64,000 nt of DNA from Pseudomonadales bacterium (GCA_019634925.1 JAHCAL010000003.1:124001-188000); one strand, 5' to 3'; shown: positions 27,205-37,090, counted from the stretch's first letter. Program-made: numbers and translations. Notes: generated from the letters alone by a model not told the origin.

Positions 27205-27996
27205 GGGGCTCTCCAGGTGCGGGCGGATCTGCTGGACCATCAGGCGGAAACACTTGGGGTTGGCGGCGATGATGTTGCCCGTGCGCATGAAGTCGTCGCC
27301 ACCATTGAAGTCGCCGACGAAGCCGCCGGCTTCGCGGACGATCAGCGTACCGGCGGCGATGTCCCAGGGCTGCAGCGCGAACTCCCAGAAGCCGTCGGTG
27401 CGCCCGGCCGCCACGTAGGCGAGGTCGAGCGCCGCGGAGCCGGCCCTGCGGATCGCGCGGCAGACGCGCGTGAAGTCCTTCAGCATCGCCATGTAGGCAT
27501 CGAGGTGGAGGGGCACGGCGCCGGGCGGAATGCCGGTGCCGAGCACGGCTTCCTGCAGGCGGGTGCGCTGGCTGACCCGGATGCGCTTGTCGTTCAACTG
27601 TGCGCCGTGGCCGCGGCTCGCGGAGAACACCTCGTTGCGCAACGGATCGAAGATGACGGCGTGTTCGAGTTGCCGGCCCTTCTGCAGGGCGATGGAGACG
27701 CAGAAGTGCGGGATGCCCTGCAGGTAGTTGGTGGTGCCGTCGAGCGGATCGATGATCCAGGTATATTCGTCGGACGTGTAGGAGGATCCCTGCTCCTCGC
27801 CGAGGATGCCGTGGGTGGGATAGGTCTTGTGCAGGATCTCGACGATCGCGGCCTCTGCCTCGCGGTCCACGTTCGAGACGAAGTCGTTGTTGGCCTTTTC
27901 CTCGACGGTCAGCTTGTCGAGCCGGTCCATGGCGCGCAGGATGATCTGTCCGGCTTGGCGTGCCGCGCGCAGGGCGATGTTGGCCATGGGTTGCAT
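27196..27996 (-). CDS. suhB: Inositol-1-monophosphatase family protein SuhB
   Basis: 266 residues. The start MQPMANIALRAARQAG closely parallels E. coli SuhB. Metal and catalytic motifs are present: GEEQG, WIIDPLDGTTN and the C-terminal WDIAAGTLIVREAGG. It hydrolyses inositol phosphates in vitro; in E. coli SuhB also joins the rRNA antitermination complex. It is divergent from trmJ, its usual neighbour, with a 100-base gap between the starts. Confidence 0.94.
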   Translation of the reverse strand: MQPMANIALRAARQAGQIILRAMDRLDKLTVEEKANNDFVSNVDREAEAAIVEILHKTYPTHGILGEEQGSSYTSDEYTWIIDPLDGTTNYLQGIPHFCVSIALQKGRQLEHAVIFDPLRNEVFSASRGHGAQLNDKRIRVSQRTRLQEAVLGTGIPPGAVPLHLDAYMAMLKDFTRVCRAIRRAGSAALDLAYVAAGRTDGFWEFALQPWDIAAGTLIVREAGGFVGDFNGGDDFMRTGNIIAANPKCFRLMVQQIRPHLESPAG

Positions 27997-28096
27997 GGTA
28001 CGGAATGCCTGTCGAAAAAAGCCCGGTATCCTACCAACCCGGGCCGAGGAAATCTGCAATCGGTCGCCGGAGGTTCGAAGTTGCGAGGGCGTGAAG

Positions 28097-28900
28097 GTGA
28101 GTGACCCGTTGCTGGACCGCGTGCGTGTGGTCCTCGTGGAGCCAGCCCATCCGGGCAACATCGGCGGCGCGGCGCGCGCGCTCAAGACCATGGGTCTCAC
28201 CCGGCTCGCGCTGGTCAATCCCGGGCGTTTCCCGGACCCGCAGGCCGAATGGCGTGCGGCGGGCGCGCAGGACGTGCTCGATTCGATCACGGTTCATTCG
28301 AGCGTTGCCGAGGCGATCGCCGACTGTACCTGGGTAGTGGGCACCAGTACGCGGGTGCGCAGGATTCCCTGGCCGGTCAAGCCGGTGACGGAAGCGGCGG
28401 CCGACATCCTCGCCCAGCCGCCGGACAGCCGGATCGCGATCCTGTTCGGCCGGGAGACCAGCGGACTGACCAACGAAGAGTTGCAGCAGTGCCACTGTCA
28501 CCTGCAGATTCCGGCCAATCCCGAATATCCCTCGCTCAACCTGGCCATGGCCGTGCAGGTGGTGGCCTACGAACTGTACCGGCAGGCCGGTGAACGCCGC
28601 GGCCGAACCGTGACCGACGAATGGGACCGGCCGCTCGCACCGATGCAGCACGTCGAGGGCATGCTCGTGCACCTGGAGCGTGCGCTCGTGCGGAGCGGGT
28701 TTCTCGACCCGGGCAGCCCCGGGCAGACCATGACCCGGCTGCGCAGACTTTTCATGCGCGTCGCCCTCGACGAAACGGAGGTGCAGATCCTGCGCGGCGT
28801 GCTGACCACGCTCGCGCCGGGCGCGGTCGGGGATCCCGAGGCCGCTGGCCCGCCGGTGCCGCAGCCCGCGGCGGAGGGACGACGGCCGCCGGGGCAATAG
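28097..28900 (+). CDS. trmJ: tRNA (cytidine/uridine-2'-O-)-methyltransferase TrmJ
   Basis: 267 residues. TrmJ is a SPOUT-class enzyme that methylates the 2'-OH of position 32 in certain tRNAs. Signatures are VVLVEPAHPGNIGGAARALKTMGL, FGRETSGLTNEEL and the knot motif IPANPEYPSLNLAMAVQVVAYEL. The GTG at 28097 is preferred because GAGGG sits 7 bases upstream; the GTG two codons earlier is the alternative. The C-terminus carries a short Pro/Ala/Gly tail. Its stop codon lies inside the IscR-binding site of the next operon. Confidence 0.93.
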   Translation: MSDPLLDRVRVVLVEPAHPGNIGGAARALKTMGLTRLALVNPGRFPDPQAEWRAAGAQDVLDSITVHSSVAEAIADCTWVVGTSTRVRRIPWPVKPVTEAAADILAQPPDSRIAILFGRETSGLTNEELQQCHCHLQIPANPEYPSLNLAMAVQVVAYELYRQAGERRGRTVTDEWDRPLAPMQHVEGMLVHLERALVRSGFLDPGSPGQTMTRLRRLFMRVALDETEVQILRGVLTTLAPGAVGDPEAAGPPVPQPAAEGRRPPGQ

Positions 28901-28921
28901 TGGACCGATTTAGTCGGGTAT
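28897..28921 (+). promoter_or_regulatory. Type 1 IscR-binding site at the iscR promoter
   Basis: The 25 bases begin ATAGTGGACC, continue GATTTAGTCG and end GGTAT, agreeing almost completely with the type 1 consensus ATASYYGACTRWWWY...AGTCRRSTAT known for [2Fe-2S]-IscR. The site overlaps the trmJ stop and a promoter (TGGACC, 17-base spacer, CATACT at 28924-28929), so holo-IscR should repress its own operon as in E. coli. Confidence 0.85.
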
Positions 28922-28929
28922 TGCATACT
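28901..28929 (+). promoter_or_regulatory. iscR-iscS promoter
   Basis: TGGACC and CATACT separated by 17 bases lie 41 bases before the iscR ATG, with the -35 embedded in the IscR site. The hexamers are only moderate matches to sigma-70; position and overlap with the operator are the main support. Confidence 0.55.
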
Positions 28930-28969
28930 CGCCCGGCATCCGGGGCACCCGCGGTACGGCGGTAGCGAC

Positions 28970-29431
28970 ATGAGACTGACGACCAAGGGCCGTTACGCGG
29001 TCACGGCCATGATCGACATCGCGCTCAACCGCCAGCGCGGTCCGGTGAGCGTGACCGAGGTGGCCGAACGCCAGGGCATCTCCGGTGCTTATCTGGAGCA
29101 ACTGTTCAGCAAACTGAAACGGGCCGGCCTGCTGGCGAGCGTACGCGGCCCGGGCGGCGGCTATGAACTCGCGCGTCCGCTCGGCGAGGTCACCGTCGCG
29201 GACATCATCGCGGCGGTCGGGGAGGGCGTGGACGCGACCCGCTGCCACGGTGCGGCCGACTGCCACGATGGCGCGACCTGCCTGACCCACGACCTCTGGA
29301 CCGCGCTTTCCTCCCATATCGACGGGTTTCTCTCGAGCGTGACGCTGGAAAGCCTGCTCGCGGGAGGTGCCCCGGCACACGCCGCGCGCCGGCACGCGCA
29401 CAAGCTCATCCAGACCCGGCTCCTGGGATGA
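28970..29431 (+). CDS. iscR: Iron-sulfur cluster regulator IscR (Rrf2 family)
   Basis: 153 residues. The N-terminal winged helix (1-75) starts [19 protein letters not shown] and includes the recognition helix region [20 protein letters not shown] and the wing VRGPGGGY. The [2Fe-2S] ligands C92, C98, C104 and H107 are in exactly the E. coli positions ([20 protein letters not shown]). It senses cluster supply and represses the isc promoter when holo. It overlaps iscS by 4 bases (ATGA). A consensus operator lies just upstream. Confidence 0.96.
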   Translation: MRLTTKGRYAVTAMIDIALNRQRGPVSVTEVAERQGISGAYLEQLFSKLKRAGLLASVRGPGGGYELARPLGEVTVADIIAAVGEGVDATRCHGAADCHDGATCLTHDLWTALSSHIDGFLSSVTLESLLAGGAPAHAARRHAHKLIQTRLLG

Positions 29432-30591
29432 CGCGGGTCATCTACCTCGACTATGCGGCGACCACGCCGGTCGATCCGCGGGTCGCGCACAAGATGAGCG
29501 GCTGCCTCCTGGTCGAAGGCAACTTCGGCAACCCCGCGTCTCGGTCACACGTCTACGGCTGGCGTGCGGAAGAGTCGGTGGAAGAGGCACGCAGCCAGGT
29601 CGCCCGGCTGCTGAATGCCGATCCGCGTGAGATCGTCTGGACCTCCGGGGCCACGGAGGCCGACAACCTGGCCATCAAGGGCGTTGCCGAAGGCGCAACG
29701 CGGCGCCACATCGTAACCAGCACGATCGAGCACAAGGCGGTGCTCGACACCTGCCGCTACCTCGAAGGCAAGGGCTTCGCGGTGACCTGGCTCGACCCGG
29801 GCGCGAGCGGCGTCATCGAACCCGACCAGGTACGCGCGGTGCTGCGCCCGGACACGCTGCTCGTCTCGATCATGCACGTCAACAACGAGACCGGCGTGGT
29901 CAACGACATCGCCGCCATCGGCGCGGTGTGCCGTGACGCTGGAGTGCTCATGCATTCGGACGCAGCCCAGAGCGCCGGCAAACTGCCGCTCGACGTGGCG
30001 CGGATGCCGGTCGATCTGCTGTCGCTCTCCGCGCACAAGATGTACGGCCCGAAGGGCATGGGTGCGCTGTACGTGCGCCGTGATCCGCCGGTGCGACTGA
30101 CCCCGCAGATGCACGGCGGCGGGCACGAGCGCGGCATGCGCTCGGGGACACTCGCGACCCACCAGATCGTCGGCATGGGCGAAGCGAGCGCGATTCTGCA
30201 CCGCGAGATGGAAACCGAGAACGCGCGCATCACGCGCCTGCGCGAACGGCTGCTCGCGCATCTTCTGCAGGTGCCGGGCGCGCGCCTGAACGGTGACCGG
30301 GCGCGCCGGTCGCCGGGCATCGTCAACGTCGGGTTCGCCGGGGTCGACGGCGAGACCCTCCTGCTCGCGCTCGACGACCTCGCGGTGTCCACCGGCTCCG
30401 CATGCACGTCGACCAGCGTCGAACCGTCGCACGTGCTGCGCGCGATGGGCGTGCCTCGGGACCTCGCGCACGCGTCGCTCAGATTCTCGATCGGTCGGTA
30501 CACCACCGAGGCGGACGTGGATCACGCGGGCCGGCGGGTGGCCGAGGTCGTGGCCGGGCTGGCCGGACTGCGTCCGGCGTCGGGCGCCTGA
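29428..30591 (+). CDS. iscS: Cysteine desulfurase IscS, short form without C-terminal tail
   Basis: 387 residues against about 404 in E. coli. It removes sulfur from cysteine, giving a persulfide and alanine. The start [19 protein letters not shown] lysine K204 ([10 protein letters not shown]) and persulfide cysteine C326 ([19 protein letters not shown]) are intact, and the [13 protein letters not shown] block marks it as IscS rather than SufS. The protein ends [12 protein letters not shown], lacking the final 18-20 residues (LSPLWEMYKQG... in E. coli), a part reported to matter for IscU binding. No iscU, iscA, hscBA or fdx follows; the next gene is ndk. Confidence 0.94.
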   Translation: MTRVIYLDYAATTPVDPRVAHKMSGCLLVEGNFGNPASRSHVYGWRAEESVEEARSQVARLLNADPREIVWTSGATEADNLAIKGVAEGATRRHIVTSTIEHKAVLDTCRYLEGKGFAVTWLDPGASGVIEPDQVRAVLRPDTLLVSIMHVNNETGVVNDIAAIGAVCRDAGVLMHSDAAQSAGKLPLDVARMPVDLLSLSAHKMYGPKGMGALYVRRDPPVRLTPQMHGGGHERGMRSGTLATHQIVGMGEASAILHREMETENARITRLRERLLAHLLQVPGARLNGDRARRSPGIVNVGFAGVDGETLLLALDDLAVSTGSACTSTSVEPSHVLRAMGVPRDLAHASLRFSIGRYTTEADVDHAGRRVAEVVAGLAGLRPASGA

Positions 30592-30602
30592 TCCGGGCGC
30601 CC
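30582..30602 (+). terminator. Hairpin over the iscS stop codon
   Basis: GGGCGCC (30582-30588) pairs perfectly with GGCGCCC (30596-30602) across a 7-base loop that contains the stop codon. No T-run follows. It would separate the short isc operon from ndk, which has its own promoter 20 bases downstream. Confidence 0.45.
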
Positions 30603-30622
30603 GCGAGGCCCGCACATTTCGA

Positions 30623-30650
30623 TTTGATCTGCACTCCAAACGCGTATAAT
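30623..30650 (+). promoter_or_regulatory. Sigma-70 type promoter for the ndk operon
   Basis: A perfect -10 TATAAT (30645-30650) is preceded at 16 bases by TTTGAT. The stretch is visibly AT-richer than its surroundings. Transcription would start about 30657, leaving a leader of some 73 bases before ndk, and would serve ndk-rlmN-pilW-rodZ-hisS-yfgM-bamB-der, which are closely packed. Confidence 0.75.
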
Positions 30651-30729
30651 ACGCGCCCGCTGTGGTGCACGATTTCCAGATAATTCAATCAGATAGGCGC
30701 CTTTACGTAAGGTTGGTTCGGAGAATTCG

Positions 30730-31157
<428 letters not shown>

Positions 31158-31158
<1 letters not shown>

Positions 31159-32261
31159 TGGCCGACGTGGCCCCCGTCAACCTGTTTTCGCTCGACCGTG
31201 ACGGGCTCGAGCGGTTTTTTGCCGCGCACGGCGAAAAACCGTTTCGTGCGCGCCAGGTGATGAAGTGGGTCTATCACGCGGGCGTACTCGATTTTGCGGC
31301 GATGACCGATCTCTCGATGCGCCAGCGCGAGCTGCTGGCCCGCATAGCCACGCTGCGCCTGCCCGAGGTCGTGGCGCGGCGCGAGTCGCGCGACGGCACC
31401 ATCAAGTGGGCGGTACGCGTCGGCAACGGCAACGACGTGGAGACAGTGCTGATCCCGGAGCGGGGGCGCAACACGCTCTGCGTGTCCTCGCAGGTCGGGT
31501 GCATGCTCGACTGCAGCTTCTGCTCCACCGGCAAGCAGGGTTTCAACGGCAACCTGGACGCTGCCGACATCATCGGCCAGGTCTGGCTCGCCAACGCGGA
31601 GCTCGCGGCACGCGGTGAATCGGTGACCAACGTCGTGCTCATGGGCATGGGTGAGCCGCTGCTCAATTTCGACAACGTCCTCGTCGCGACCAACCTGATG
31701 ATGGACGACCTGGCGTTCGGCATCTCGAAGCGGCGGGTCACGGTCAGCACTGCTGGCGTCGTGCCGGGCATCTATCGGCTTGCCGAGACCACCGACCTGT
31801 CGCTCGCGATCTCGCTGCACGCGCCGAACGACGCGTTGCGCGACGAACTGGTGCCGATCAACCGGAAATACCCGATCGCGACGTTGCTCGAAGCCTGCCG
31901 GCACTATCTCTCCGGACTCGGCGACAAACGCACGCTGACCATGGAGTACACGCTGCTGAAAGGCGTCAACGACTCCATCGCGCATGCACGCGAGCTGGCC
32001 GCGCTGCTCCGCGACGTGCGCTGCAAGATCAACCTGATCCCGTTCAACCCGTTCCCGGCCTCGGGCTACGAACGCCCGGACATGACGGTGGTGCGGGCAT
32101 TCCAGACCCACCTGCTGAATGCAGGCTATGCGACGATGCTGCGCACCACGCGCGGCGACGACATCAACGCGGCGTGCGGGCAGCTGGTCGGCCAGGTGCA
32201 GGATCGCACCCGGCGCCAGGCGCGCTACATTGCACGCGTGCAGGCACAGGAGGTGGCGTGA
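31158..32261 (+). CDS. rlmN: Dual-specificity 23S rRNA/tRNA adenine-C2 methyltransferase RlmN
   Basis: 367 residues. This radical-SAM enzyme methylates A2503 of 23S rRNA and A37 of some tRNAs. The [4Fe-4S] cysteines are C115, C119 and C122 (CMLDCSFC). The mechanistic pair is also present: C108 (NTLCVSSQ) and C340 (NAACGQL), the methyl-carrying cysteine in E. coli. [14 protein letters not shown] is the SAM-binding glycine/glutamate motif. It overlaps both neighbours by 1-4 bases. Confidence 0.96.
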
Positions 32262-33025
32262 AGAGGGGTCGTACGGCCAGGACGGCCGGGATTGTATGGG
32301 TCGCGATTTGCCTGGGGTTGGCGGGGTGCGTGACCGAGACCACCGGCCCGGAGCCGGCGTCCACCGACGCACGCGTGCAGGCACAGCTCAACCTCGCCCG
32401 CGGTTACCTCGAATCCGGCGACCGTTCACGGGTGCGCGAGCCCCTCGAACGGGCGCTGGAGATCAACCCGCGTTCGGCAGACGCGCTCGGGCTGCTGGGG
32501 GTCTACTACCAGGGTGAGGAAGAGTTCGCCCTGGCCGAACAGTACTATCGCCGCGCGCTGCGGGCGGATGCGCGCCATGCGGCAAGCCTCAACAATTTCG
32601 CGGTACTGCTCTTTTCCCAGGAGCGCTATCGGGAGGCACTGGTGCCACTGCGCACGCTGGTGCGCGATACCACCTACCGGGCACGCGACGTGGCATTCGA
32701 GAACCTCGGGCTGACGGAGCTCCGGCTCGGTCAGCAGGCGGAAGCCCAGGCAGCGTTCACGCGCGCGCTGTCGCTCAATCCCGACCTGCCGCTCAGCCAT
32801 CTCGAACTCGCGGATCTCGCGTTCAAGGCTGGCGATCTGCCGACGGCCGCCAGTCACTATGACCGGTTCCGTGCGCTCGCCCGGCAGTTTCCGCGCAGCC
32901 TGTGCCTCGGCATCGACCTGGCGCGCGCGCAGGGCGATGCCGACCAGCGCGCGAGCTACGAGATCGCGCTCAGGAACCTGTATCCGGATTCTCCCGAAGC
33001 AAGCCGCTGTATCGTCGGTGGCTGA
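32258..33025 (+). CDS. pilW: Type IV pilus pilotin lipoprotein PilW/PilF
   Basis: 255 residues. The GTG overlapping the rlmN stop gives a short basic start and lipobox LAGC with the lipidated Cys at residue 24. The mature part is about six tetratricopeptide repeats ([89 protein letters not shown]). PilW/PilF helps assemble the PilQ secretin in the outer membrane. Its place between rlmN and rodZ is the usual one and is the main reason for the name. Confidence 0.88.
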   Translation: MKRGRTARTAGIVWVAICLGLAGCVTETTGPEPASTDARVQAQLNLARGYLESGDRSRVREPLERALEINPRSADALGLLGVYYQGEEEFALAEQYYRRALRADARHAASLNNFAVLLFSQERYREALVPLRTLVRDTTYRARDVAFENLGLTELRLGQQAEAQAAFTRALSLNPDLPLSHLELADLAFKAGDLPTAASHYDRFRALARQFPRSLCLGIDLARAQGDADQRASYEIALRNLYPDSPEASRCIVGG

Positions 33026-33040
33026 GCAGAGATCAGCGCC

Positions 33041-33952
33041 TTGACAGAGAACAACAGAGGACCGGGCGAGACACTTCGCACCGAGCGCGAAGCGCTCGGT
33101 GTGACCGTTCGTGAAGTGGCGGATACGCTCAATCTCTCGATGCACGTGGTGCAGGCGCTGGAATCCGACGACTACAAGCGCCTGCCCGGTGCCGTGTTCG
33201 CACGCGGCTACATCCGTGCCTATGCGCGACTCCTGGACCTCGATCCGGAGCCGCTGCTCGCGCTTTATCCCGGGCAGACCAACGGCGGTGACGCCAACCA
33301 TCCCGTCGCGCACGAACAGGGTGTCGCCGAATGGATCCGCCGCCGTCCGGGCCTGGTGCTGACGACGCTCGCGCTCCTGGTCGTGGCGCTGCTCGTAGGG
33401 CTCGCGGTGCTGATCTGGCCGGAAGAGGGCATCGATTCGCTCTGGAACCGCACCGAGAGCCCGGCCGTGATCGTGCCGCCGCGCGACGCCGCTGCCGACT
33501 GGGACTGGTCGGCAGCCGAATCCGACCCGAGCCCGGCGGCAACCGCGGCAGCGTCCGCCGAACCCGACGGCCGGGAAGGGCTCGAGCCCGGTATGCCGGG
33601 TGCGTCGGGTGAGCCGGCCGAGGGTGCGGCGGCGATGGTGGTCGAAGGCGTTGCCGAGCAGCCGCTCGGGGTCGCGCCGAACAGTGTCGCGCGGCGCATT
33701 ACCGACGCCGGCGAGCAGCGCCTCGCGATGCAGTTCGCCGATGACAGCTGGGTCGAGGTACGCAACGCGAATGGCCGCGTTCTGTACAGCAATCTGAATC
33801 GTGCCGGCACTGCACTGGAGCTGGTCGGACAGGGGCCGTTCCGCATCCTGCTCGGCTACGCGCCGGGCGTCACGCTGACTTTCGACGGCGAGCAGATCGC
33901 GCTCGGCCCGCACACGCGCAACAACGTCGCGACCCTGGTCCTCGGACAATAG
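33041..33952 (+). CDS. rodZ: Cytoskeletal/shape protein RodZ
   Basis: 303 residues. N-terminal Xre-type helix-turn-helix (about 10-75, LRTEREALGVTVREVADTLNLSMHVVQALE), one membrane segment (104-126), an Ala/Glu/Pro-rich periplasmic linker (about 140-215), and a C-terminal DUF4115 beta domain (MQFADDSWVEVRNANGRVLY ... LGYAPGVTLTFDGE). RodZ couples MreB filaments to the membrane. The start is a TTG; no better codon is available. It is followed after 2 bases by hisS; ispG, usual in between, is absent. Confidence 0.9.
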   Translation: MTENNRGPGETLRTEREALGVTVREVADTLNLSMHVVQALESDDYKRLPGAVFARGYIRAYARLLDLDPEPLLALYPGQTNGGDANHPVAHEQGVAEWIRRRPGLVLTTLALLVVALLVGLAVLIWPEEGIDSLWNRTESPAVIVPPRDAAADWDWSAAESDPSPAATAAASAEPDGREGLEPGMPGASGEPAEGAAAMVVEGVAEQPLGVAPNSVARRITDAGEQRLAMQFADDSWVEVRNANGRVLYSNLNRAGTALELVGQGPFRILLGYAPGVTLTFDGEQIALGPHTRNNVATLVLGQ

Positions 33953-33954
33953 CC

Positions 33955-35223
33955 GTGCTGCAGTCGATCCGCGGCATGCGCGACATCCTGCCCGGCGACG
34001 CCCGGCGTTGGCGGATCGTCGAGGACACCCTGCGGCGTATCCTGGAGAGCGCCGCGTACGAGGAGCTCCAGCTACCCCTGCTCGAGTCGACCGAGCTGTT
34101 CACCCGCGGCGTGGGCGAAGGCACCGACATCGTCGAGAAGGAGATGTACTCGCTCACCGACCGCGACGGCGACGGCATCACGCTGCGTCCGGAAGGCACC
34201 GCCGGCTGCGTGCGTGCACTGGTTCAGCACGGGCTTTTGTTCAACCAGACCCAGCGCGTGTACTACACGGGCCCGATGTTCCGCTACGAGCGTCCGCAGA
34301 AGGGCCGCTACCGCCAGTTCTACCAGGTCGGCGCGGAAGCTTTCGGGCTCGCCGGACCCGACGTCGACGTCGAGCTCATGCTGCTCGGGCGGCGCTTCTG
34401 GCAGGCGCTCGGCGTCGAGCACCTCGTGCGGCTCGAACTCAACACGCTGGGCACGCCCGCGACCCGGGCCGCCTTCCGTGCCGCGCTCGTCGCCTACCTC
34501 GAGCCGCTGCGCGAGCGCCTCGACGAGGACAGCCGGCGCCGGCTGGACCGCAACCCGCTGCGCATCCTCGACAGCAAGGATCCGGGTACTCGCGCGGTTC
34601 TGGCGCGTGCACCGCAGTTGCCGGATTTCCTGGACGCGGACAGCCGCAGGCACTTCGCGAACCTGACCGGCATGCTCGACGAACTCGGCATCGCGTATAC
34701 GGTCAACCCTGCGCTCGTGCGCGGGCTCGACTACTACACCCAGACGGTATTCGAATGGGTCACGGACGCGCTCGGTGCGCAGGGTGCGGTCTGTGCAGGT
34801 GGTCGCTACGACGGACTCGTGGAGCGGCTCGGCGGCAAGCCTACGCCGGCGGCCGGTTTCGCCGTGGGGCTCGACCGGCTGGTGCTGCTGCACGAAGCGG
34901 TGCACGGGGCGCTGGACGGCGCCGCCGCGGACGTCTACGTCTGCGTCCTGGAGCCGGGCCACCAGGGCTACGCGCTGCGCCTGGCCGAAAAATTGCGGGC
35001 CGGGCTGCCAGGGTTCAGAATCCGCGTCCATGCCGGGGGCGGGAAGCTCAAGAACCAGCTGAAACGCGCGGACCAGTGCGGGGCGCGCCACGCGCTCCTG
35101 GTCGGTGATGCCGAAGTGGCCGACGATGCGCCGGTGCTCAAGGATCTGCGCGCCGACCTGCCGCAGCGAGCGCTCGCGGTGGACGGAATCATCGCGGCTT
35201 TGCGGGCCGGCGTGCCCGACTGA
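33955..35223 (+). CDS. hisS: Histidyl-tRNA synthetase
   Basis: 422 residues (E. coli 424). Class II motifs are visible: IRGMRDILPGDARRW at the start, motif 2 GPMFRYERPQKGRYRQFYQ, and the histidine-binding block VRGLDYYTQTVFEW and GGRYDGL. The C-terminal anticodon-binding domain begins near ADVYVCVLEPGHQ. The GTG start two bases after rodZ gives the family N-terminus exactly. Confidence 0.97.
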   Translation: MLQSIRGMRDILPGDARRWRIVEDTLRRILESAAYEELQLPLLESTELFTRGVGEGTDIVEKEMYSLTDRDGDGITLRPEGTAGCVRALVQHGLLFNQTQRVYYTGPMFRYERPQKGRYRQFYQVGAEAFGLAGPDVDVELMLLGRRFWQALGVEHLVRLELNTLGTPATRAAFRAALVAYLEPLRERLDEDSRRRLDRNPLRILDSKDPGTRAVLARAPQLPDFLDADSRRHFANLTGMLDELGIAYTVNPALVRGLDYYTQTVFEWVTDALGAQGAVCAGGRYDGLVERLGGKPTPAAGFAVGLDRLVLLHEAVHGALDGAAADVYVCVLEPGHQGYALRLAEKLRAGLPGFRIRVHAGGGKLKNQLKRADQCGARHALLVGDAEVADDAPVLKDLRADLPQRALAVDGIIAALRAGVPD

Positions 35224-35241
35224 ACATTCGAGGAGATCCAG

Positions 35242-35868
35242 GTGTCAGATTATCTGACTGATGACGAGCAGGTGGCGCGGCTCCGCCAGTGGTGGCAGCG
35301 CAACGGAACGGTGCTCGTGGTGACACTGGTGCTGGTCGCCGGTGGTGTGGTCGGCTGGCGCTGGTACCAGAGTTACGTGAACGAACAGGTCACGAAAGCC
35401 TCGGAGCTGTATGCCGAATTCCTCGCGGCGAACGGCGCGGCGCGCGAAGCGCTCGCAGCGGAGGTCCTGGCGAGCGGCCGCAGTTCCGCCTACCCCGCAC
35501 TCGTGGCCCTCAAACAGGCGCAGGAGGCGACGGCGTCCGGCGATCTCGAGGGCGCCGCGGGGCTGCTCGAGCAGGCGGTCGCAAGCGCGTCGGGGCAGCC
35601 GCTGGCCGATCTCGCCCGTCTGCGGCTGGCGCGCGTCCAGCATGCGCTGGGTCGGGACGATGACGCACTGCGTACCATCGGTCAGGTCCGCGCGCCGGGT
35701 TACCTCTCGGTCGCGCATGAGCTGAAGGGCGACATTCACCTGGCGCGCGACGAACGCGCCGAGGCGCACCGGGCCTACACGGCCGCGCTCGCGGAAGTGC
35801 TGGCCGAAGACCAGCGGACGTTGCTGGAGATCAAAGTTGCAGATACCGCAGATGCCAGCGATTCGTAG
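35242..35868 (+). CDS. yfgM: YfgM, ancillary SecYEG translocon subunit
   Basis: 208 residues. A short cytoplasmic start (SDYLTDDEQVARLRQWWQRNG), one membrane segment (about 23-38) and a periplasmic tetratricopeptide-like domain. YfgM interacts with SecYEG and periplasmic chaperones such as PpiD in E. coli. GTG start behind GAGGAGATCC. It overlaps bamB by 32 bases, the usual neighbour. Confidence 0.93.
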   Translation: MSDYLTDDEQVARLRQWWQRNGTVLVVTLVLVAGGVVGWRWYQSYVNEQVTKASELYAEFLAANGAAREALAAEVLASGRSSAYPALVALKQAQEATASGDLEGAAGLLEQAVASASGQPLADLARLRLARVQHALGRDDDALRTIGQVRAPGYLSVAHELKGDIHLARDERAEAHRAYTAALAEVLAEDQRTLLEIKVADTADASDS

Positions 35869-37084
35869 TCTGGTCCTGGTGCTCGCGGTCGCGGCCAGCG
35901 GCGGATGCAGCTGGTTCGGCTGGCTTCCCTGGGTCGACAAGGACGAGGCGGCCGCCAAGCTGGAGCCCGTCGAGCTGACCAGGATCGATGCGACCGTCCG
36001 CGTCGATCGCGTGTGGTCCGCCGATATCGGCAAGGGACTCGGTCGCAAGTACCTGATGCTGCGGCCCGCGGTCGCCGCGGACCGGGTCTTCGCCGCGGAC
36101 GGCTACGGGGTCGTCGAAGCCCGCGACCGCTTCACCGGCAAACGCATCTGGCGTGCGAACATCGACACCGAGCCGCGCAAGCGGCTGCGTGCGCCCCGCC
36201 TGTTCGACCGCCGTGATCCGAGCTTCCTCGCCGGTGGAGTAGGGCTCGCGCACGGCTACGTGCTGCTCGGCACGACCCGTGGCGAGGTCGTCGCCCTGTC
36301 CGCGGCCGACGGTACGCCGGTCTGGCGGGTCCAGCTCGGCGCGGAGATCCTCGCGCCGCCGGTGGGTGGCGCAGAGCTCGTGTTCGTGCAGACCGAAGAC
36401 GGGCGCCTGATCGCACTGGAGCGCACGAACGGCGCGGTTCGCTGGAGCTACGACAACCCGGTACCCGTGCTCACGTTGCGCGGAACGAGCATGCCGGTGT
36501 TCGGCGGCGGCCTCGTCTACGCCGGTTTTGCCAACGGCATGATCGCCGCCATCCGCGCCGAGACCGGCGAGCCGGTCTGGGAGCACCGCGTCATGCTGCC
36601 CGAGGGGCGCTCCGAACTCGAGCGCATGGTGGACATCGATTCCACGCCCGTACTGGCTGGCGGGCTCGTCTTCGTGGTCTCCTACCAGGGCCGGCTGAAG
36701 GCGCTCCGCGCGACCGACGGCGCGCTGCTCTGGGAGCAGGAGCTGTCGAGTTTCCTGGATCTTGCGGCCGGATTCCGCCAGGTCTTCGTGGTCGATCAGA
36801 TCGATACCGTGCTCGCCTACGACCAGCAGTCCGCCGAACGGCTCTGGAGCCAGGAGGGTTTGCTGCGCAGACAGCTGTCGAGCCCGGTCGCGCTTGGCGA
36901 ATACGTGCTCGTGGGCGATTCGGAGGGCTACCTGCACGTGCTTTCGCAGGCGAACGGCGAGTTCGTCGGTCGGCGCCGCGTGGACCGCAAAGGCGTACGC
37001 TCGCCCATGGTCGCGGCTGACGGCGTGGTCTATGTGCTCGGCAATTCGGGTTCCCTGCAGGCGCTCGAGATCAAGGCGAGGTAG
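35837..37084 (+). CDS. bamB: Outer-membrane assembly lipoprotein BamB
   Basis: 415 residues. Signal peptide with lipobox ASGGC (Cys24), then an eight-bladed beta-propeller built from PQQ-like repeats (for example VEARDRFTGKRIWRANI, VVALSAADGTPVWRVQL, LIALERTNGAVRWSY, LKALRATDGALLWEQ). BamB is part of the BAM complex that folds outer-membrane proteins. The TTG start has GGAGA 6 bases upstream and overlaps yfgM; an ATG five codons later (35852) is an equally sensible start. Confidence 0.94.
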   Translation: MQIPQMPAIRSLVLVLAVAASGGCSWFGWLPWVDKDEAAAKLEPVELTRIDATVRVDRVWSADIGKGLGRKYLMLRPAVAADRVFAADGYGVVEARDRFTGKRIWRANIDTEPRKRLRAPRLFDRRDPSFLAGGVGLAHGYVLLGTTRGEVVALSAADGTPVWRVQLGAEILAPPVGGAELVFVQTEDGRLIALERTNGAVRWSYDNPVPVLTLRGTSMPVFGGGLVYAGFANGMIAAIRAETGEPVWEHRVMLPEGRSELERMVDIDSTPVLAGGLVFVVSYQGRLKALRATDGALLWEQELSSFLDLAAGFRQVFVVDQIDTVLAYDQQSAERLWSQEGLLRRQLSSPVALGEYVLVGDSEGYLHVLSQANGEFVGRRRVDRKGVRSPMVAADGVVYVLGNSGSLQALEIKAR

Positions 37085-37090
37085 GCCCGT

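Noticed and set aside
29428..30591. Reading the cysteine desulfurase as SufS or NifS
   Set aside because: The IscS-type [18 protein letters not shown] loop, [13 protein letters not shown] block and position after iscR favour IscS.
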